Shown here: one piece after another, positions 1 through 8,627 of the stretch
Position numbering within the stretch: the first letter of the stretch is position 1
Layout of the letters: each line of letters starts with the position of its first letter
Assembly (NCBI RefSeq): GCF_020010925.1
Contig: NZ_JAGJBZ010000001.1
Coordinates: 1,054,001 to 1,118,000, forward strand
Length of the DNA stretch: 64,000 bases
Direction: 5' to 3'
DNA from: Streptomyces griseiscabiei
Lineage (GTDB): Bacteria > Actinomycetota > Actinomycetes > Streptomycetales > Streptomycetaceae
Notes under the pieces: generated by a model
Database searches by the model: none
What the model was told of the DNA's origin: nothing
What the model saw: the letters and a program-made list of their open reading frames with translations, nothing else
Position numbers and translations under genes: made by a program

Positions 1-306
1 TTCCTGGTCTCCGCCTTCGAGTACGCCTGGGAGCGGGCGAAGCCGGTCGTCTACGAGCACGACCAGCAACGCCCTCCGCTCCTCACCGACGAGACCCGGC
101 TGCATGTGCTGCGCCTCATGGTCGACGGCTACACCGACGCCGCCATCGCCGGGCGGCTGGGCATCAGTGCCCGTACCGTCGCCAGCCACCTCAAGAAGGT
201 CGGCGATCTGCTGGGCAGCAACAGCCGCGCCCAGCTCGCCTATCTCACCGCGAAGAGCGGCCTGTTGGAGGACGCGGCGGACTGCGACTGCGAGCGGCGG
301 GCCTGA
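1..306 (+). CDS. LuxR-type HTH regulator, C-terminal part (runs in from left edge)
   Basis: An open frame runs from the first base to a TGA at 304-306 (101 codons visible). The C-terminal half is a LuxR-type helix-turn-helix: LRLMVDGYTDAAIAGRLGIS followed by ARTVASHLKKVGDLLGSNSR is the usual recognition-helix pattern. The N-terminal part lies outside the window, so I cannot say whether this is a response regulator or one of the helix-turn-helix regulators with a TrmB-like or LuxR-like sensor half that are common in Streptomyces. It ends in a Cys-rich tail (DCDCERRA). The next gene converges on it. The frame and HTH are seen directly; the DNA-binding role is inferred from the family. Confidence 0.85.
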   Translation, partial: FLVSAFEYAWERAKPVVYEHDQQRPPLLTDETRLHVLRLMVDGYTDAAIAGRLGISARTVASHLKKVGDLLGSNSRAQLAYLTAKSGLLEDAADCDCERRA

Positions 307-342
307 CGGAGGGGTGGCGGGCAGGGGTGTGTCGGGCGGGGG

Positions 343-1389
343 TCAGGCCATCCGGACCCGGAGGGAGTAGAACCGGGTCGTCTGGGCGGCGTTCTGGTTG
401 TCGTCGCTGGTCAGGAGGACGTTCAGACGACCGCCGGCCCACGGCCCCCCGGTGACGGCCATCCCCTCGATGTTGTCCAGCAGGGGATTCGGCTGCGGCT
501 GCTTCGCCGTGGCGCCCAGGCTCGGGCAGTCCACCAGGTCGGCGAGGAGTGCCTTGCGGACGAGCCGTACGCCGTCGCCGTCCCGGCCGGTGAGGACGTC
601 GACGCCGCTGGTGTCGGTCGCGCGGCGGGTGTCGGCGGCGTAGAGGCGGACCGTGTTGCCGACCCCGGCGGTGAAGCCGCGCTCCAGGACGAGCAGCCGT
701 CCGCCCGGGAGACCCGCCACCTCGACGACACCGAGGCCGGTGTCGGCGCGGTAGCCGTACTGGCCGGAGAGCGCGAAGTCCCGTCCGCCGCCGTGCCGTT
801 GCCAGGTCTGGAGGCGGACGGTCCCGGCGGCGTCACCGAAGAGGGCCCCCTCCATGGAGGCCAGCAGCGTGCGTCCGCCGGGCAGCAGGGTGAGCCCCTC
901 GAAGGTCTGGTTGGCGGTGGCCCGCCCGGCCGGGGCGACCTTCAGCGCGTCGGGGACGGGCAGGCTGCCGAGGATCCGCCCCCGCCGGTCGTACCGCCGT
1001 ACGGTCGGCTCGGTCTCGGAGGTGATGAGCCGGGTGCCGTCCCGGTCGACGGCCACCGCCTCGGAGTCGAGCGCGGCGCCGGTCTCGGTGACGAGCGGGA
1101 GGGCGCCCTTCGGGCGGAGCGTGCGGGGGTCGAGGGTGAGGAGGGAGGAGCGGTCGGAGACGGCGAGGAGCGAGCCGTCGCGGTCGACGGCGAGGCCGGA
1201 GAGGTTCCCGACGAACGTGTCCTCGTACGTCGTCTTGTCGAGGACGTCGGAATAACCCGCGATCGACACCGACGGCGAACAGGCGTGCGGGCGCGGCGAG
1301 TCGGCGTGCACCGGCGCGGCGGCGGCGAGTGCGGTCGTGGCCGCCGCCAGGCCGGCGGTGAGGGCGGCGAGAAGGGTTCGCAGAGGCAT
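343..1389 (-). CDS. Secreted esterase-like phytase-family protein
   Basis: 348 residues. The N-terminus is a Sec signal peptide (hydrophobic Ala/Leu-rich stretch about residues 5-28, ending before HADS). The rest is a beta-propeller-like chain with recurring glycine/aspartate blades (LSGLAVDRDGSLLAVSD, FEGLTLLPGGRTLLAS, NIEGMAVTGG), as in the 'esterase-like activity of phytase' family (Pfam Phytase-like). Such proteins are exported; the substrate is generally unknown, and some members are found near phosphate or metal functions. No clear Shine-Dalgarno precedes the ATG at 1389. The gene stands alone between the regulator tail and the repeat region at 1.5-1.9 kb. The family is assigned with good confidence, the reaction is not. 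Confidence 0.8.
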   Translation of the reverse strand: MPLRTLLAALTAGLAAATTALAAAAPVHADSPRPHACSPSVSIAGYSDVLDKTTYEDTFVGNLSGLAVDRDGSLLAVSDRSSLLTLDPRTLRPKGALPLVTETGAALDSEAVAVDRDGTRLITSETEPTVRRYDRRGRILGSLPVPDALKVAPAGRATANQTFEGLTLLPGGRTLLASMEGALFGDAAGTVRLQTWQRHGGGRDFALSGQYGYRADTGLGVVEVAGLPGGRLLVLERGFTAGVGNTVRLYAADTRRATDTSGVDVLTGRDGDGVRLVRKALLADLVDCPSLGATAKQPQPNPLLDNIEGMAVTGGPWAGGRLNVLLTSDDNQNAAQTTRFYSLRVRMA

Positions 1390-1518
1390 GGCGTCACGGT
1401 AGGACGCCCCCGGTGATACGGAGATGGCCCCGCCATGAACGTCCGGATGTCATCCGGAACCTTGGGCGCCTGATGACTCGGGACCGCGGGCCAGATGGCG
1501 ACTGCGGCCCCGGCGGGA

Positions 1519-1935
1519 CTTCTCGCGCAGTTCCCCGCGCCCCTAAAGGCCCAGGCCCCTGCGGGCCTGAAAAGACCACGGGCGGACTGACGGCGGACGT
1601 CGGCGGACTGACGGCGGGCGTCGGCGGACTGACGGCGGACGTCGGCGGACTGACGGCGGACGTCGGCGGACTGACGGCGGACGTCGGCGGACTGACGGCG
1701 GACGTCGGCGGACTGACGGCGGACGTCGGCGGACTGACGGCGGACGTCGGCGGACTGACGGCGGACGTCGGCGGACTGACGGCGGACGTCGGCGGACTGA
1801 CGGCGGACGTCGGCGGACTGACGGCGGACGTCGGCGGACTGACGGCGGGGAAAAGCAAGGGGCGGAGCCCCTGCTTTTCAGGGGCGCGGGGAACTGCGCG
1901 AACAGCCCCCACGCACCCGCACCCGCCGACGAAAC
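1519..1935. repeat. Long inverted repeat with a minisatellite in its loop
   Basis: The left arm (about 1519-1545) contains CGCGCAGTTCCCCGCGCCCC, and the right arm (about 1875-1905) contains its complement GGGGCGCGGGGAACTGCG. Inside the right side, AAAAGCAAGGGGC and GCCCCTGCTTTT form a second stem (about 1852-1878). This is the same dispersed intergenic element seen at about 29.95 kb and 36.3 kb. Here its loop is expanded by the 21-bp tandem array listed separately. With flanks it fills most of the 559-base gap between 1390 and 1948; I see no gene there. Confidence 0.8.
1581..1849. repeat. 21-bp tandem repeat, about 12.8 copies
   Basis: The unit GGCGGACTGACGGCGGACGTC (1581-1601) repeats without spacing to 1832, followed by a partial copy to 1849. 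Copy 2 differs by one base (GGGCGTC for GGACGTC); the others are identical by eye. The unit length is a multiple of three, so both strands stay open across it, giving GGLTADV repeats on one strand and VSPPTSA on the other. No ribosome-binding site or coding context supports translation. Near-identity of copies suggests recent slippage expansion. Confidence 0.95.
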
Positions 1936-1948
1936 CCGAACCCCCGAG

Positions 1949-2926
1949 CTACTGGGCGCCCTCAGGAACCGGAACGGTCGCCTCCTGCGGCCGATCCGTC
2001 GGCACGTACCGCTCCACGTTCACGGTCGCCCCCGACGCCGTCTTCTTCGGCGGCACCAGATCCTTGTGGATGGCCTTGGAGACGGCCTGGATCGTGTTCA
2101 CCCCGTACTGCATGTCCGGATTGCCATGGGTGAGGACGGTGATCGTGTAGTCCCGCCCACCCCCCACGAACGTACCGACGCTGTGCACCCGCCACCCGTG
2201 CGTGGCACGGGACAGCCACCCGTTCTTGACGTGCACCTTCACCGTGGACGGCGCCCCGGCCGGGGTGCCCCAGCGCTGCGAGGCGACGACCTGGTTCATG
2301 AGCTTGAGCGTGTACGCGCGCGCGTTGTCGCTCAGGACGGTGTTCTTCGCGGTGAGCAGCGCGAGCAGCCGCTGCTCGTCCCGGACGGTGATCTGGGTGA
2401 GACCCCAGTAGTTGTTCGCGCCCGGCTTGGTCTGCGTCATCTTGGCGGCCGTGAGGAACGCCTGGATCTTCTTCACGCCGAGCTGCTTCCACAGGGTGCT
2501 CGTGGAGGCGTTGTCCGACTTGGTGATCATGGCGGTCGCGAGCTTGGTCTCGCGGTCGGTGAGGTACCGGTTGGTCTTCTTGGCGTCGAAGAGCAGGGCC
2601 GCGAGCACGGTGACCTTCACGACGCTGGCCGAGTCGAAGGCGGTGTCGCCGCGGAGCGTGCAGGTGGTGTTGGTCGCGCGGTCGTACACGCCGACCGCCA
2701 CCGTCCCCTTCCGCTTCGCCAGCGCCGCCGTGATGTCCTTCTTCAGCTTGTCGGCCAGCCCGGCCTGCTTCGACGTACAGCTGACGGCGGGCGCGGCGGC
2801 GGCGGCCGGCGCGAACGCCACCGCCGCCGACGTGATGGCCATCCCGGCCCCGAGCCCCGCCGCAAGCACACGCGTCCGTACGGACGTCCGTGACACCCGG
2901 GATACCCCCGATATCCGGTGAGTCAT
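1949..2926 (-). CDS. Secreted class A beta-lactamase-like serine hydrolase
   Basis: 325 residues from ATG 2926, chosen because GGGAAG lies 7 bases upstream; the frame stays open further 5' but without a better site. A signal peptide (about residues 12-40) ends in an Ala-rich stretch. The penicilloyl-hydrolase signatures are present: SVVK with nucleophile Ser about 101 and Lys about 104, and SDN at about 137-139. The third motif reads KNG rather than KTG. This fits the beta-lactamase2 (class A-like) superfamily; Streptomyces has many such exported proteins, some beta-lactamases, others DD-peptidase-like or of unknown substrate. The C-terminal tail after residue about 295 is proline-rich. It is divergent from the DUF4180 gene at 3104. 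Resistance activity is possible but cannot be read from sequence. Confidence 0.85.
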   Translation of the reverse strand: MTHRISGVSRVSRTSVRTRVLAAGLGAGMAITSAAVAFAPAAAAAPAVSCTSKQAGLADKLKKDITAALAKRKGTVAVGVYDRATNTTCTLRGDTAFDSASVVKVTVLAALLFDAKKTNRYLTDRETKLATAMITKSDNASTSTLWKQLGVKKIQAFLTAAKMTQTKPGANNYWGLTQITVRDEQRLLALLTAKNTVLSDNARAYTLKLMNQVVASQRWGTPAGAPSTVKVHVKNGWLSRATHGWRVHSVGTFVGGGRDYTITVLTHGNPDMQYGVNTIQAVSKAIHKDLVPPKKTASGATVNVERYVPTDRPQEATVPVPEGAQ

Positions 2927-3103
2927 AAAAACGCTTCCCATCCCGTTGATTGACTGGAACCCGCCTATGGCGGATTCACCACAGTCGACTCGCGAGAGTG
3001 AGCGATAGTTGTACGTCAGTTCGCATCGGATTTCCGCCACCCGTACGGCCGGTACGCGATCACCCGCGGCGGCCCGGCGCGGTGACCCCGTAGCCTCGGC
3101 CCC

Positions 3104-3469
3104 ATGACCACCACCCTGGAGACGATCCACGACGTACCCGTCCTGATGTGCGCCCCCGAGGGCGAGGTGATCGCCAAGGAGAGCGACGCGCTCGATCTCA
3201 TCGGGAACGCCGGGTATCAGGGCGCCGCCTGGGTCGTCGTGCCCGTCGAGCGGTTCGACGAGGCGTTCTTCCGGCTGAGCACCCGGCTCGCGGGGGACGT
3301 CGTCCAGAAGTTCGTGCAGTACGGGGTCGGGCTCGTCGTCGTCGGTGACATCTCCCGCTACACGGCCGCCAGTTCAGCCCTGACGGACTTTGTCCGTGAG
3401 TGCAACCGCAACCGGCAGACGTGGTTCCTGGCGGACGTCGACGAGCTGCGGGAGCGCCTCACGGGCTGA
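3104..3469 (+). CDS. DUF4180 domain-containing protein
   Basis: 121 residues, matching the whole DUF4180 family as I know it: VLMCAPEGEVIAKESDALDL near the N-terminus and FVQYGVGLVVVGDISRYT in the middle. No signal peptide or membrane segment, so probably cytosolic. Function is unknown. The ATG at 3104 has no evident ribosome-binding site, so the mRNA may be leaderless, as is common in Streptomyces. Its 3' end overlaps the convergent PAP2 gene by 96 bases. Confidence 0.85.
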   Translation: MTTTLETIHDVPVLMCAPEGEVIAKESDALDLIGNAGYQGAAWVVVPVERFDEAFFRLSTRLAGDVVQKFVQYGVGLVVVGDISRYTAASSALTDFVRECNRNRQTWFLADVDELRERLTG

Positions 3470-4846
3470 GGCCCCCGGTCCCGTCCCGGGCCCCGTTGTG
3501 GGCCCCGGCCCCGGTTCGGGCTCCGCCTCCGCCGTCCACCGCCGGTCGAGCCGGAAGTAGCCGTACACCACCGAGCCCATCGCCAGGAGGAGGAGAGGTC
3601 CGTACACCCACGGGTGCCGGGCCATCTCCACCGGCAGATAGCGGTAGGCCACCAGCAGCGCGACGAACACCGTCGCGCCGTGGGCGACCAGTCGCAGCCC
3701 CGAGCGGTCCCAGCCGCGGTCGATCGTGCGCAGTGCCGTCTCGATGGTGAGCGTGAAGACGACCCCGGCGATGAGGTCGACGCCGTAGTGGTAGCCGAAG
3801 CCCAGCGTCGCGGTGAGCGTGGCGACCAGCCAGAACGTGCCCGCGAAGCGCAGGGCGCGCGGGCCCCGGCGGGAGTGGATGAAGATCGCGGTGGCCCAGG
3901 CCGTGTGCAGACTGGGCATGCAGTTGCGCGGGGTGATGTCGTCGTACGGCATCGGGTGCGGGGTGCCGATCGGCGGGGCCGTGCCGGGCCACAGGTTGGC
4001 CAGCGCCCAGTGCTCGCCGCCGGTGCCGAACGCGCCCGTGCCGTAGGCGAAGACGGGCCCGACCACCGGGAAGATCATGTAGATGCCCGGCCCGAGGAGG
4101 CCTATCAGCAGGAAGGTGCGCACCAGGTGGTGGCGGGGGAAGCGGCGTTCGGTCCGCACGTGCCGCAGCTGGTAGAGCGCGACGACGACCGCGGCCACCG
4201 CGAGCTGGACGTAGACCCAGTCGAGGAGGGTGGAGCCGACCGGGCCGGTGGCCCGGAGCATCCGGCCCACCACCCACGACGGGTTGCCGAGCGCGTGGTC
4301 GGCGGTGGCCAGGTACGGGTCCAGCACGGTCGGGCGGGTCTTGGAGGTGATCAGCAGCCAGGCGTCACCGGTCTTGCGGCCGGCCACCAGCAGCAGGCCG
4401 AGCCCCACGCCCTTGAGCAGCAGCGTCCGTTCACGGCCGGTGCGGCGGGTGACGGCGATGACCGCGCAGCCGAGCAGCACCCACAGCGCGCCGTTGCCGA
4501 ACATCATCTCGGCGTCGAGAGCCCATCGCACCAGGAAGAAGACGAGGTCGATACCGAGTGCGACCCCGAGCGCGATGAAGCGCTGCCGCCAGGTGAGCAC
4601 CACCATCGTCAACGCCATGCTGGCGTACAGCAAAGGCCCCGATTTCGGGGCGAAGAAGACTTCTCGCGCCTGATTGGTGATCGGCCCCGGCAGACCGTAT
4701 CCCCGCGAGACGATCTCCAGCGCGGACACGAATCCGACGGCCACGACGGCCATCGCGGCCCACAGAACCACCCTCGGCCGGCGCCATGCGGTGGACGCGA
4801 AAGCGCTGCGTATGCGCGGGAGGACCCGCGAGGCTATGGATATCAC
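3374..4846 (-). CDS. PAP2-superfamily membrane phosphatase / Aur1-like
   Basis: 490 residues with about ten hydrophobic segments. The PAP2 signature appears as CMPSLHTAWATAIF (about 312-325) and GYHYGVDLIAG (about 354-364), the pattern of the inositolphosphotransferase Aur1/Ipt1-like subgroup (PAP2_3). Expected role: hydrolysis or transfer of a lipid-linked phosphate at the outer membrane face. The C-terminal 50 residues are a Pro/Gly-rich repeat (EPEPGPGPTTGPGTGPG) and are probably dispensable. That tail is encoded partly by DNA that also encodes the end of the DUF4180 gene on the other strand. Family certain; substrate unknown. Confidence 0.85.
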   Translation of the reverse strand: MISIASRVLPRIRSAFASTAWRRPRVVLWAAMAVVAVGFVSALEIVSRGYGLPGPITNQAREVFFAPKSGPLLYASMALTMVVLTWRQRFIALGVALGIDLVFFLVRWALDAEMMFGNGALWVLLGCAVIAVTRRTGRERTLLLKGVGLGLLLVAGRKTGDAWLLITSKTRPTVLDPYLATADHALGNPSWVVGRMLRATGPVGSTLLDWVYVQLAVAAVVVALYQLRHVRTERRFPRHHLVRTFLLIGLLGPGIYMIFPVVGPVFAYGTGAFGTGGEHWALANLWPGTAPPIGTPHPMPYDDITPRNCMPSLHTAWATAIFIHSRRGPRALRFAGTFWLVATLTATLGFGYHYGVDLIAGVVFTLTIETALRTIDRGWDRSGLRLVAHGATVFVALLVAYRYLPVEMARHPWVYGPLLLLAMGSVVYGYFRLDRRWTAEAEPEPGPGPTTGPGTGPGASAREALPQLVDVRQEPRLPVAVALTDKVRQG

Positions 4847-5285
4847 CTATCCGGCCGATGCCTTGTTCGGTCGAGCAGGTCTCTTCTTGGTGGACAGCAT
4901 GACTTCCCGGTGAGTGGGTGGGCCACGGGTGAGTGACGGGCGGGTGAACCGGAACACGACGGACGTGATCGCTCTATTGAAGACTGTCAATCGTCTGTCA
5001 AGGTTGCCCGATACCGGCCAACTCTGTGCACCGAAATACGGCCCCAGCACGCCCGAATCCCCACGTCAATGAGGGTCTCCCCTTGACTCGGGGCGCAGGT
5101 AGGGGAGTTGGGGCACGAGGGTTGCCCCGTTCTTCAGAACGTCACCGAATCGCCTCACATTCGTAACACATGGACTGACCCGTCCATGCCAATCTCTCGG
5201 TTACCCACACAGTCAACCCGCGTAGAACGAGGCTCCCCGAACCAACTCCTCGTCCTGCGCGGCCCTCTGGGAAGGGACACCCCTC
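4847..5285. other. Intergenic region, divergent promoters
   Basis: 439 bases between the divergently transcribed PAP2 and endonuclease genes. I see no coding sequence. A relatively AT-rich patch lies around 4970-5010 with repeated CTGTCAA words. A GGTGAAC word at 4943-4949 (GTTCACC on the PAP2-sense strand) resembles one half-unit of a Streptomyces PHO box, but a second good direct repeat is lacking. Confidence 0.5.
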
Positions 5286-6089
5286 ATGCCCGCTGCGCGG
5301 ATACGCAGTTGGAAGTCGGTCGCTCTCGCGACGTCGGCCGTGCTCGTCGGTATCGTCCTCCCGGCGGCCACCGCCACCCCCGCCTCGGCGACGACGACCG
5401 CGTACGACGACACGTACTACGCGAACGCGATCGGCAAGACCGGTACGGCCCTGAAGTCCTCCCTGCACACGATCATCAGCGACCAGACGACGATCTCGTA
5501 CTCGGCGGTCTGGAACGCCCTGAAGGTCACCGACCAGGACCCGAGCAACAGCAGCAACGTCAAGCTGCTGTACAGCGGCATCTCCCGCAGCAAGTCCCTC
5601 AACGGCGGCAACTCCGGCAACTGGAACCGCGAGCACGTGTGGGCCCAGTCGCACGGCGACTTCGGCACCTCCGCCGGACCCGGCACCGACCTGCACCATC
5701 TGCGCCCCGAGGACGTGGCGGTCAACGCCCGGCGCGGCAACCTGGACTTCGACAACGGCGGCAGCAGCTTCACCAACAGCGGTGGCAGCCTCGTCGACTC
5801 GAACTCCTTCGAGCCCCGCGACGCGGTCAAGGGCGATGTGGCCCGCATGATCCTGTACATGGCCGTCCGCTACGAGGGCGACGACGGCTGGCCCAACCTG
5901 GAGCCCAACGACCTCGTCACCAACGGCGGCACCCGCTTCCACGGCCGGCTCTCCGTCCTGAAGACCTGGAACGACGAGGACCCGCCGGACTCCTTCGAGG
6001 AGCGCCGCAACGAGATCATCTACGACGACTACCAGGGCAACCGCAACCCGTTCATCGACCACCCCGAGTGGGTCGAGGCGATCTGGTAG
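5286..6089 (+). CDS. Secreted endonuclease I family nuclease
   Basis: 267 residues. Signal peptide at residues 1-36 (cleavage near ATPASA-TTT). The mature part carries the endonuclease I (Pfam Endonuclease_I, His-Me finger) core: NWNREHVWAQSHG followed by DLHHLRPEDVAVNARRGN, with the catalytic His in the first block and the metal-binding residues in the second. Such enzymes are extracellular, metal-dependent, non-specific DNases used for nutrient scavenging. GGGAAGGGA lies about 9 bases before the ATG. A perfect hairpin follows the stop codon. Confidence 0.9.
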   Translation: MPAARIRSWKSVALATSAVLVGIVLPAATATPASATTTAYDDTYYANAIGKTGTALKSSLHTIISDQTTISYSAVWNALKVTDQDPSNSSNVKLLYSGISRSKSLNGGNSGNWNREHVWAQSHGDFGTSAGPGTDLHHLRPEDVAVNARRGNLDFDNGGSSFTNSGGSLVDSNSFEPRDAVKGDVARMILYMAVRYEGDDGWPNLEPNDLVTNGGTRFHGRLSVLKTWNDEDPPDSFEERRNEIIYDDYQGNRNPFIDHPEWVEAIW

Positions 6090-6116
6090 CGGAAGCGTCC
6101 GGCAACGGCTACGCGC

Positions 6117-6150
6117 GGCGAACCCCCGGCCCGGCGGCCGGGGGTTCGCC
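6117..6150 (+). terminator. Perfect 15-bp hairpin after the nuclease gene
   Basis: Arms GGCGAACCCCCGGCC (6117-6131) and its exact complement (6136-6150) with a 4-base loop, 28 bases after the stop codon. There is no U-tract, as is usual for Streptomyces terminators. It also argues against starting the next gene at the GTG directly behind it (6151). Confidence 0.8.
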
Positions 6151-6240
6151 GTGTTCACAGCGGCCCTCTACCCCGCCCGCCCTTTACCCGCCCCTGTGTG
6201 GATTCACAGGCCGCTGCCAGGCACGCCACAGTGCGCGCCC

Positions 6241-8448
6241 ATGCCGTCGCCGCACGGTGCGGTGGTGACATCTGCCACCGATCCACGTCCCCACGCCCCG
6301 CTCGCCACCGACGGCGCCGAGCCGCCGTCACCGACGACCGCGCCCACCACGTCCGTACGACCGCCGGAGGCCGCGCCCCGCTGGTCGCTGCCCGCGCTGA
6401 TCGGGATCATGGTCCTGGCCGGGGTGCTGTACTCCTGGAACCTGTCCTCCTCCGGCCTCAACAGCTTCTACAGCGCGGCGGTGCTGAGCGGCACGGAGAG
6501 CTGGAAGGCGTGGTTCTTCGGCTCGCTGGACGCGGGGAACTTCCTCACCGTCGACAAGCCGCCGTTCGTGCTGATGGTGATGGGGCTGTCGTGCCGGGTG
6601 TTCGGTTTCGGCACCTGGCAGATGATGGCGCCGCTGATCGCCTCCGCGCTCGGCACGATCTGGATCCTGCACTCCTCCGTGAAGCGGGTCTGGGGCCACG
6701 GGGCGGCGGCCGTCGCCGCGCTCGTGCTCGCCCTCACCCCGATCACGGTCGCCATCAACCGTGACAACAACCCCGACACCCTTCTCGTGTTCCTGATGGC
6801 CGCGGGCGCGGCCCTCGCGCTGCGGGCCGTGCACAACGGCCGGCTGCTGCCGCTGCTCGGCTCGGCCGTCTGCTTCGGTCTCGCCTTCAACACCAAGATG
6901 CTCCAGGGCTACATCGCCCTGCCCGCCGTCTTCGCCGTCTACCTGTACGCGGCCGATCTCCGTCTGGTGAGGCGGATCGTCAACCTGGCGCTCGCGGGCG
7001 TGGCACTGGCCGTCTCCAGCTTCTGGTGGGCGGCGGCCGTCTCCCTCGTCCCCGCCGACGAGCGGCCGTACATCGGCGGCTCCACGGACGGCACCGCCTG
7101 GAACCTGATCATGGGCTACAACGGCCTGGGCCGGATCCTCGGCGGCGAGGGCAACGGCGGCGGGGGTGGCGGCGGAGGCGGCGGCTTCTCCGGCACCGCG
7201 GGCCTCGGCCGGATGTTCAACGACGTCCTCGGCGGCCAGATCTCCTGGCTGCTGCCGTTCGCCGGTGTCGCGCTCGTCGGTGGGCTGGTGCTGTGCGGAC
7301 GCGCCCCGCGTACGGACCTCACCCGCGCGGCGCTGGTGATGTGGGGCGGCTGGACCGCCCTGCACTACCTGACGTTCAGCCTCGCCGAGGGCACGATGCA
7401 CCCGTACTACACGACCGCGCTCGCCCCCGGCATCGCGGCCCTGAGCGGAGGCGGCGGCCTGATGCTGCTGCGCGCGTTCCGCGACGACAAGCGGTGGCTG
7501 TGGGTGCTGCCGGCCGCGTTCGCGGTGACGGGGGTGTGGGCGGTCGTCCTGCTGCGCCGGGCGACGGACTGGAACACCTGGCTGTGGCCGGCGGTCGCGG
7601 TCGTGATGGCCGGCGCGGTGGCGGGCCTGATCGTCTTCCGCTCCAGCACGTCCGGCACCCGGCCGCGCCTCCTGGCCGCCTCCCTCGCCGCGGCGGTCCT
7701 CGCCTCGGTCGCGGGCCCGGCCGCGTACGCCGCCACCGAACTCTCCGCCACGGGCGGCGGCATGGGCGGCACCAACCCGACCGCCGGGCCCACGACGGGG
7801 AGCGGCATGGGCGGCGGCCCCGGCGGGGGCGGCGGCAACCGCGCGGGCGGCGGCGGTCCCGGTGGCGGCGGCTTCCCGGGCGGCGGCCAGATGGGTACGC
7901 CTCCGAGTGGCGCCCCCGGCGGCACCCAGCAAGGCGGGCAGCCCGGCGGCGGCCAGGCCCCGCAGGGCGGTACGAGCGGCGGACCCGGCGGCGGTGGCGG
8001 TGGCGGCATGGGAGGCGGCGGCGGAGGCGGGATGGGCGGTGGCGGCGCGAGCAGCGAGCTGATCTCCTATCTGAAGAAGAACCAGGACGGCGCCAAGTGG
8101 CTGCTCGCGGTGTCGAGTTCGCAGAGCGCGGCGCAGCTCATCCTCAGCAGCGGCGAGCCCGTCATCTCCATGTGGGGCTGGTCCGGCAGCGACCGGGCCA
8201 TGACCCTCACCAAGCTCAAGGAACTCGTGAAGGCCGGCGAACTGCACTACATCCAGCTCGGCGGGGGCATGGGCGGCGGCCCCGGCGGCACCTCCTCCCT
8301 CAGCTCCGAGGTGACCGCCTGGGTGCAGAAGAACGGCACGGCGGTGAAGGCGAGCGAGTACGGCGGCGGTACGGCCTCGGAGGCGTCGTCGGGTGACACC
8401 GACACGTCGGCGAGCGTGTACCGCCTGGACGCGTCGGACGTGAAGTAA
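6241..8448 (+). CDS. GT39-type (ArnT/PMT-like) membrane glycosyltransferase
   Basis: 735 residues from ATG 6241 (start uncertain; GTGs at 6262/6265 are alternatives, and no strong ribosome-binding site is visible). The N-terminal 500 residues hold about 11 membrane segments; between the first two lies LDAGNFLTVDKPP, the acidic loop typical of polyprenyl-phosphate-sugar mannosyl/arabinosyltransferases. After the last membrane helix comes a very glycine-rich linker (about 510-605, runs of GGGMGGG and GGGPGGG), then a 120-residue extracytoplasmic domain beginning SSELISYLKKNQDGAKWLLA. A short Gly run also sits in a loop near residue 313. Probable role: transfer of a lipid-linked sugar to an exported acceptor. 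Family confident; donor and acceptor unknown. Confidence 0.85.
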   Translation: MPSPHGAVVTSATDPRPHAPLATDGAEPPSPTTAPTTSVRPPEAAPRWSLPALIGIMVLAGVLYSWNLSSSGLNSFYSAAVLSGTESWKAWFFGSLDAGNFLTVDKPPFVLMVMGLSCRVFGFGTWQMMAPLIASALGTIWILHSSVKRVWGHGAAAVAALVLALTPITVAINRDNNPDTLLVFLMAAGAALALRAVHNGRLLPLLGSAVCFGLAFNTKMLQGYIALPAVFAVYLYAADLRLVRRIVNLALAGVALAVSSFWWAAAVSLVPADERPYIGGSTDGTAWNLIMGYNGLGRILGGEGNGGGGGGGGGGFSGTAGLGRMFNDVLGGQISWLLPFAGVALVGGLVLCGRAPRTDLTRAALVMWGGWTALHYLTFSLAEGTMHPYYTTALAPGIAALSGGGGLMLLRAFRDDKRWLWVLPAAFAVTGVWAVVLLRRATDWNTWLWPAVAVVMAGAVAGLIVFRSSTSGTRPRLLAASLAAAVLASVAGPAAYAATELSATGGGMGGTNPTAGPTTGSGMGGGPGGGGGNRAGGGGPGGGGFPGGGQMGTPPSGAPGGTQQGGQPGGGQAPQGGTSGGPGGGGGGGMGGGGGGGMGGGGASSELISYLKKNQDGAKWLLAVSSSQSAAQLILSSGEPVISMWGWSGSDRAMTLTKLKELVKAGELHYIQLGGGMGGGPGGTSSLSSEVTAWVQKNGTAVKASEYGGGTASEASSGDTDTSASVYRLDASDVK

Positions 8449-8474
8449 CCGGGCCGGCCCCTCCTCCCCTCCCA

Positions 8475-8512
8475 CGAGGGCCCCCGGACGCACCGGCGTC
8501 CGGGGGCCCTCG
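8475..8512 (+). terminator. Perfect 16-bp hairpin after the glycosyltransferase
   Basis: Arms CGAGGGCCCCCGGACG (8475-8490) and exact complement (8497-8512), 6-base loop, 26 bases after the stop codon. Confidence 0.85.
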
Positions 8513-8627
8513 GCAGTTACCCACCCATGACATTCGGGCGTACAACCGATGAACCCCCGATCGAGTCGGACTCCATGGACGCGGCGCTTCCGCCGTGCCC
8601 GACCCCGCCGACCCGAAAGGCACGTGC

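Noticed and set aside
1394..1912. A minus-strand frame encoding twelve VSPPTSA repeats
   Set aside because: The repeat DNA is open in several frames by unit length alone; no start site or signal supports a gene.
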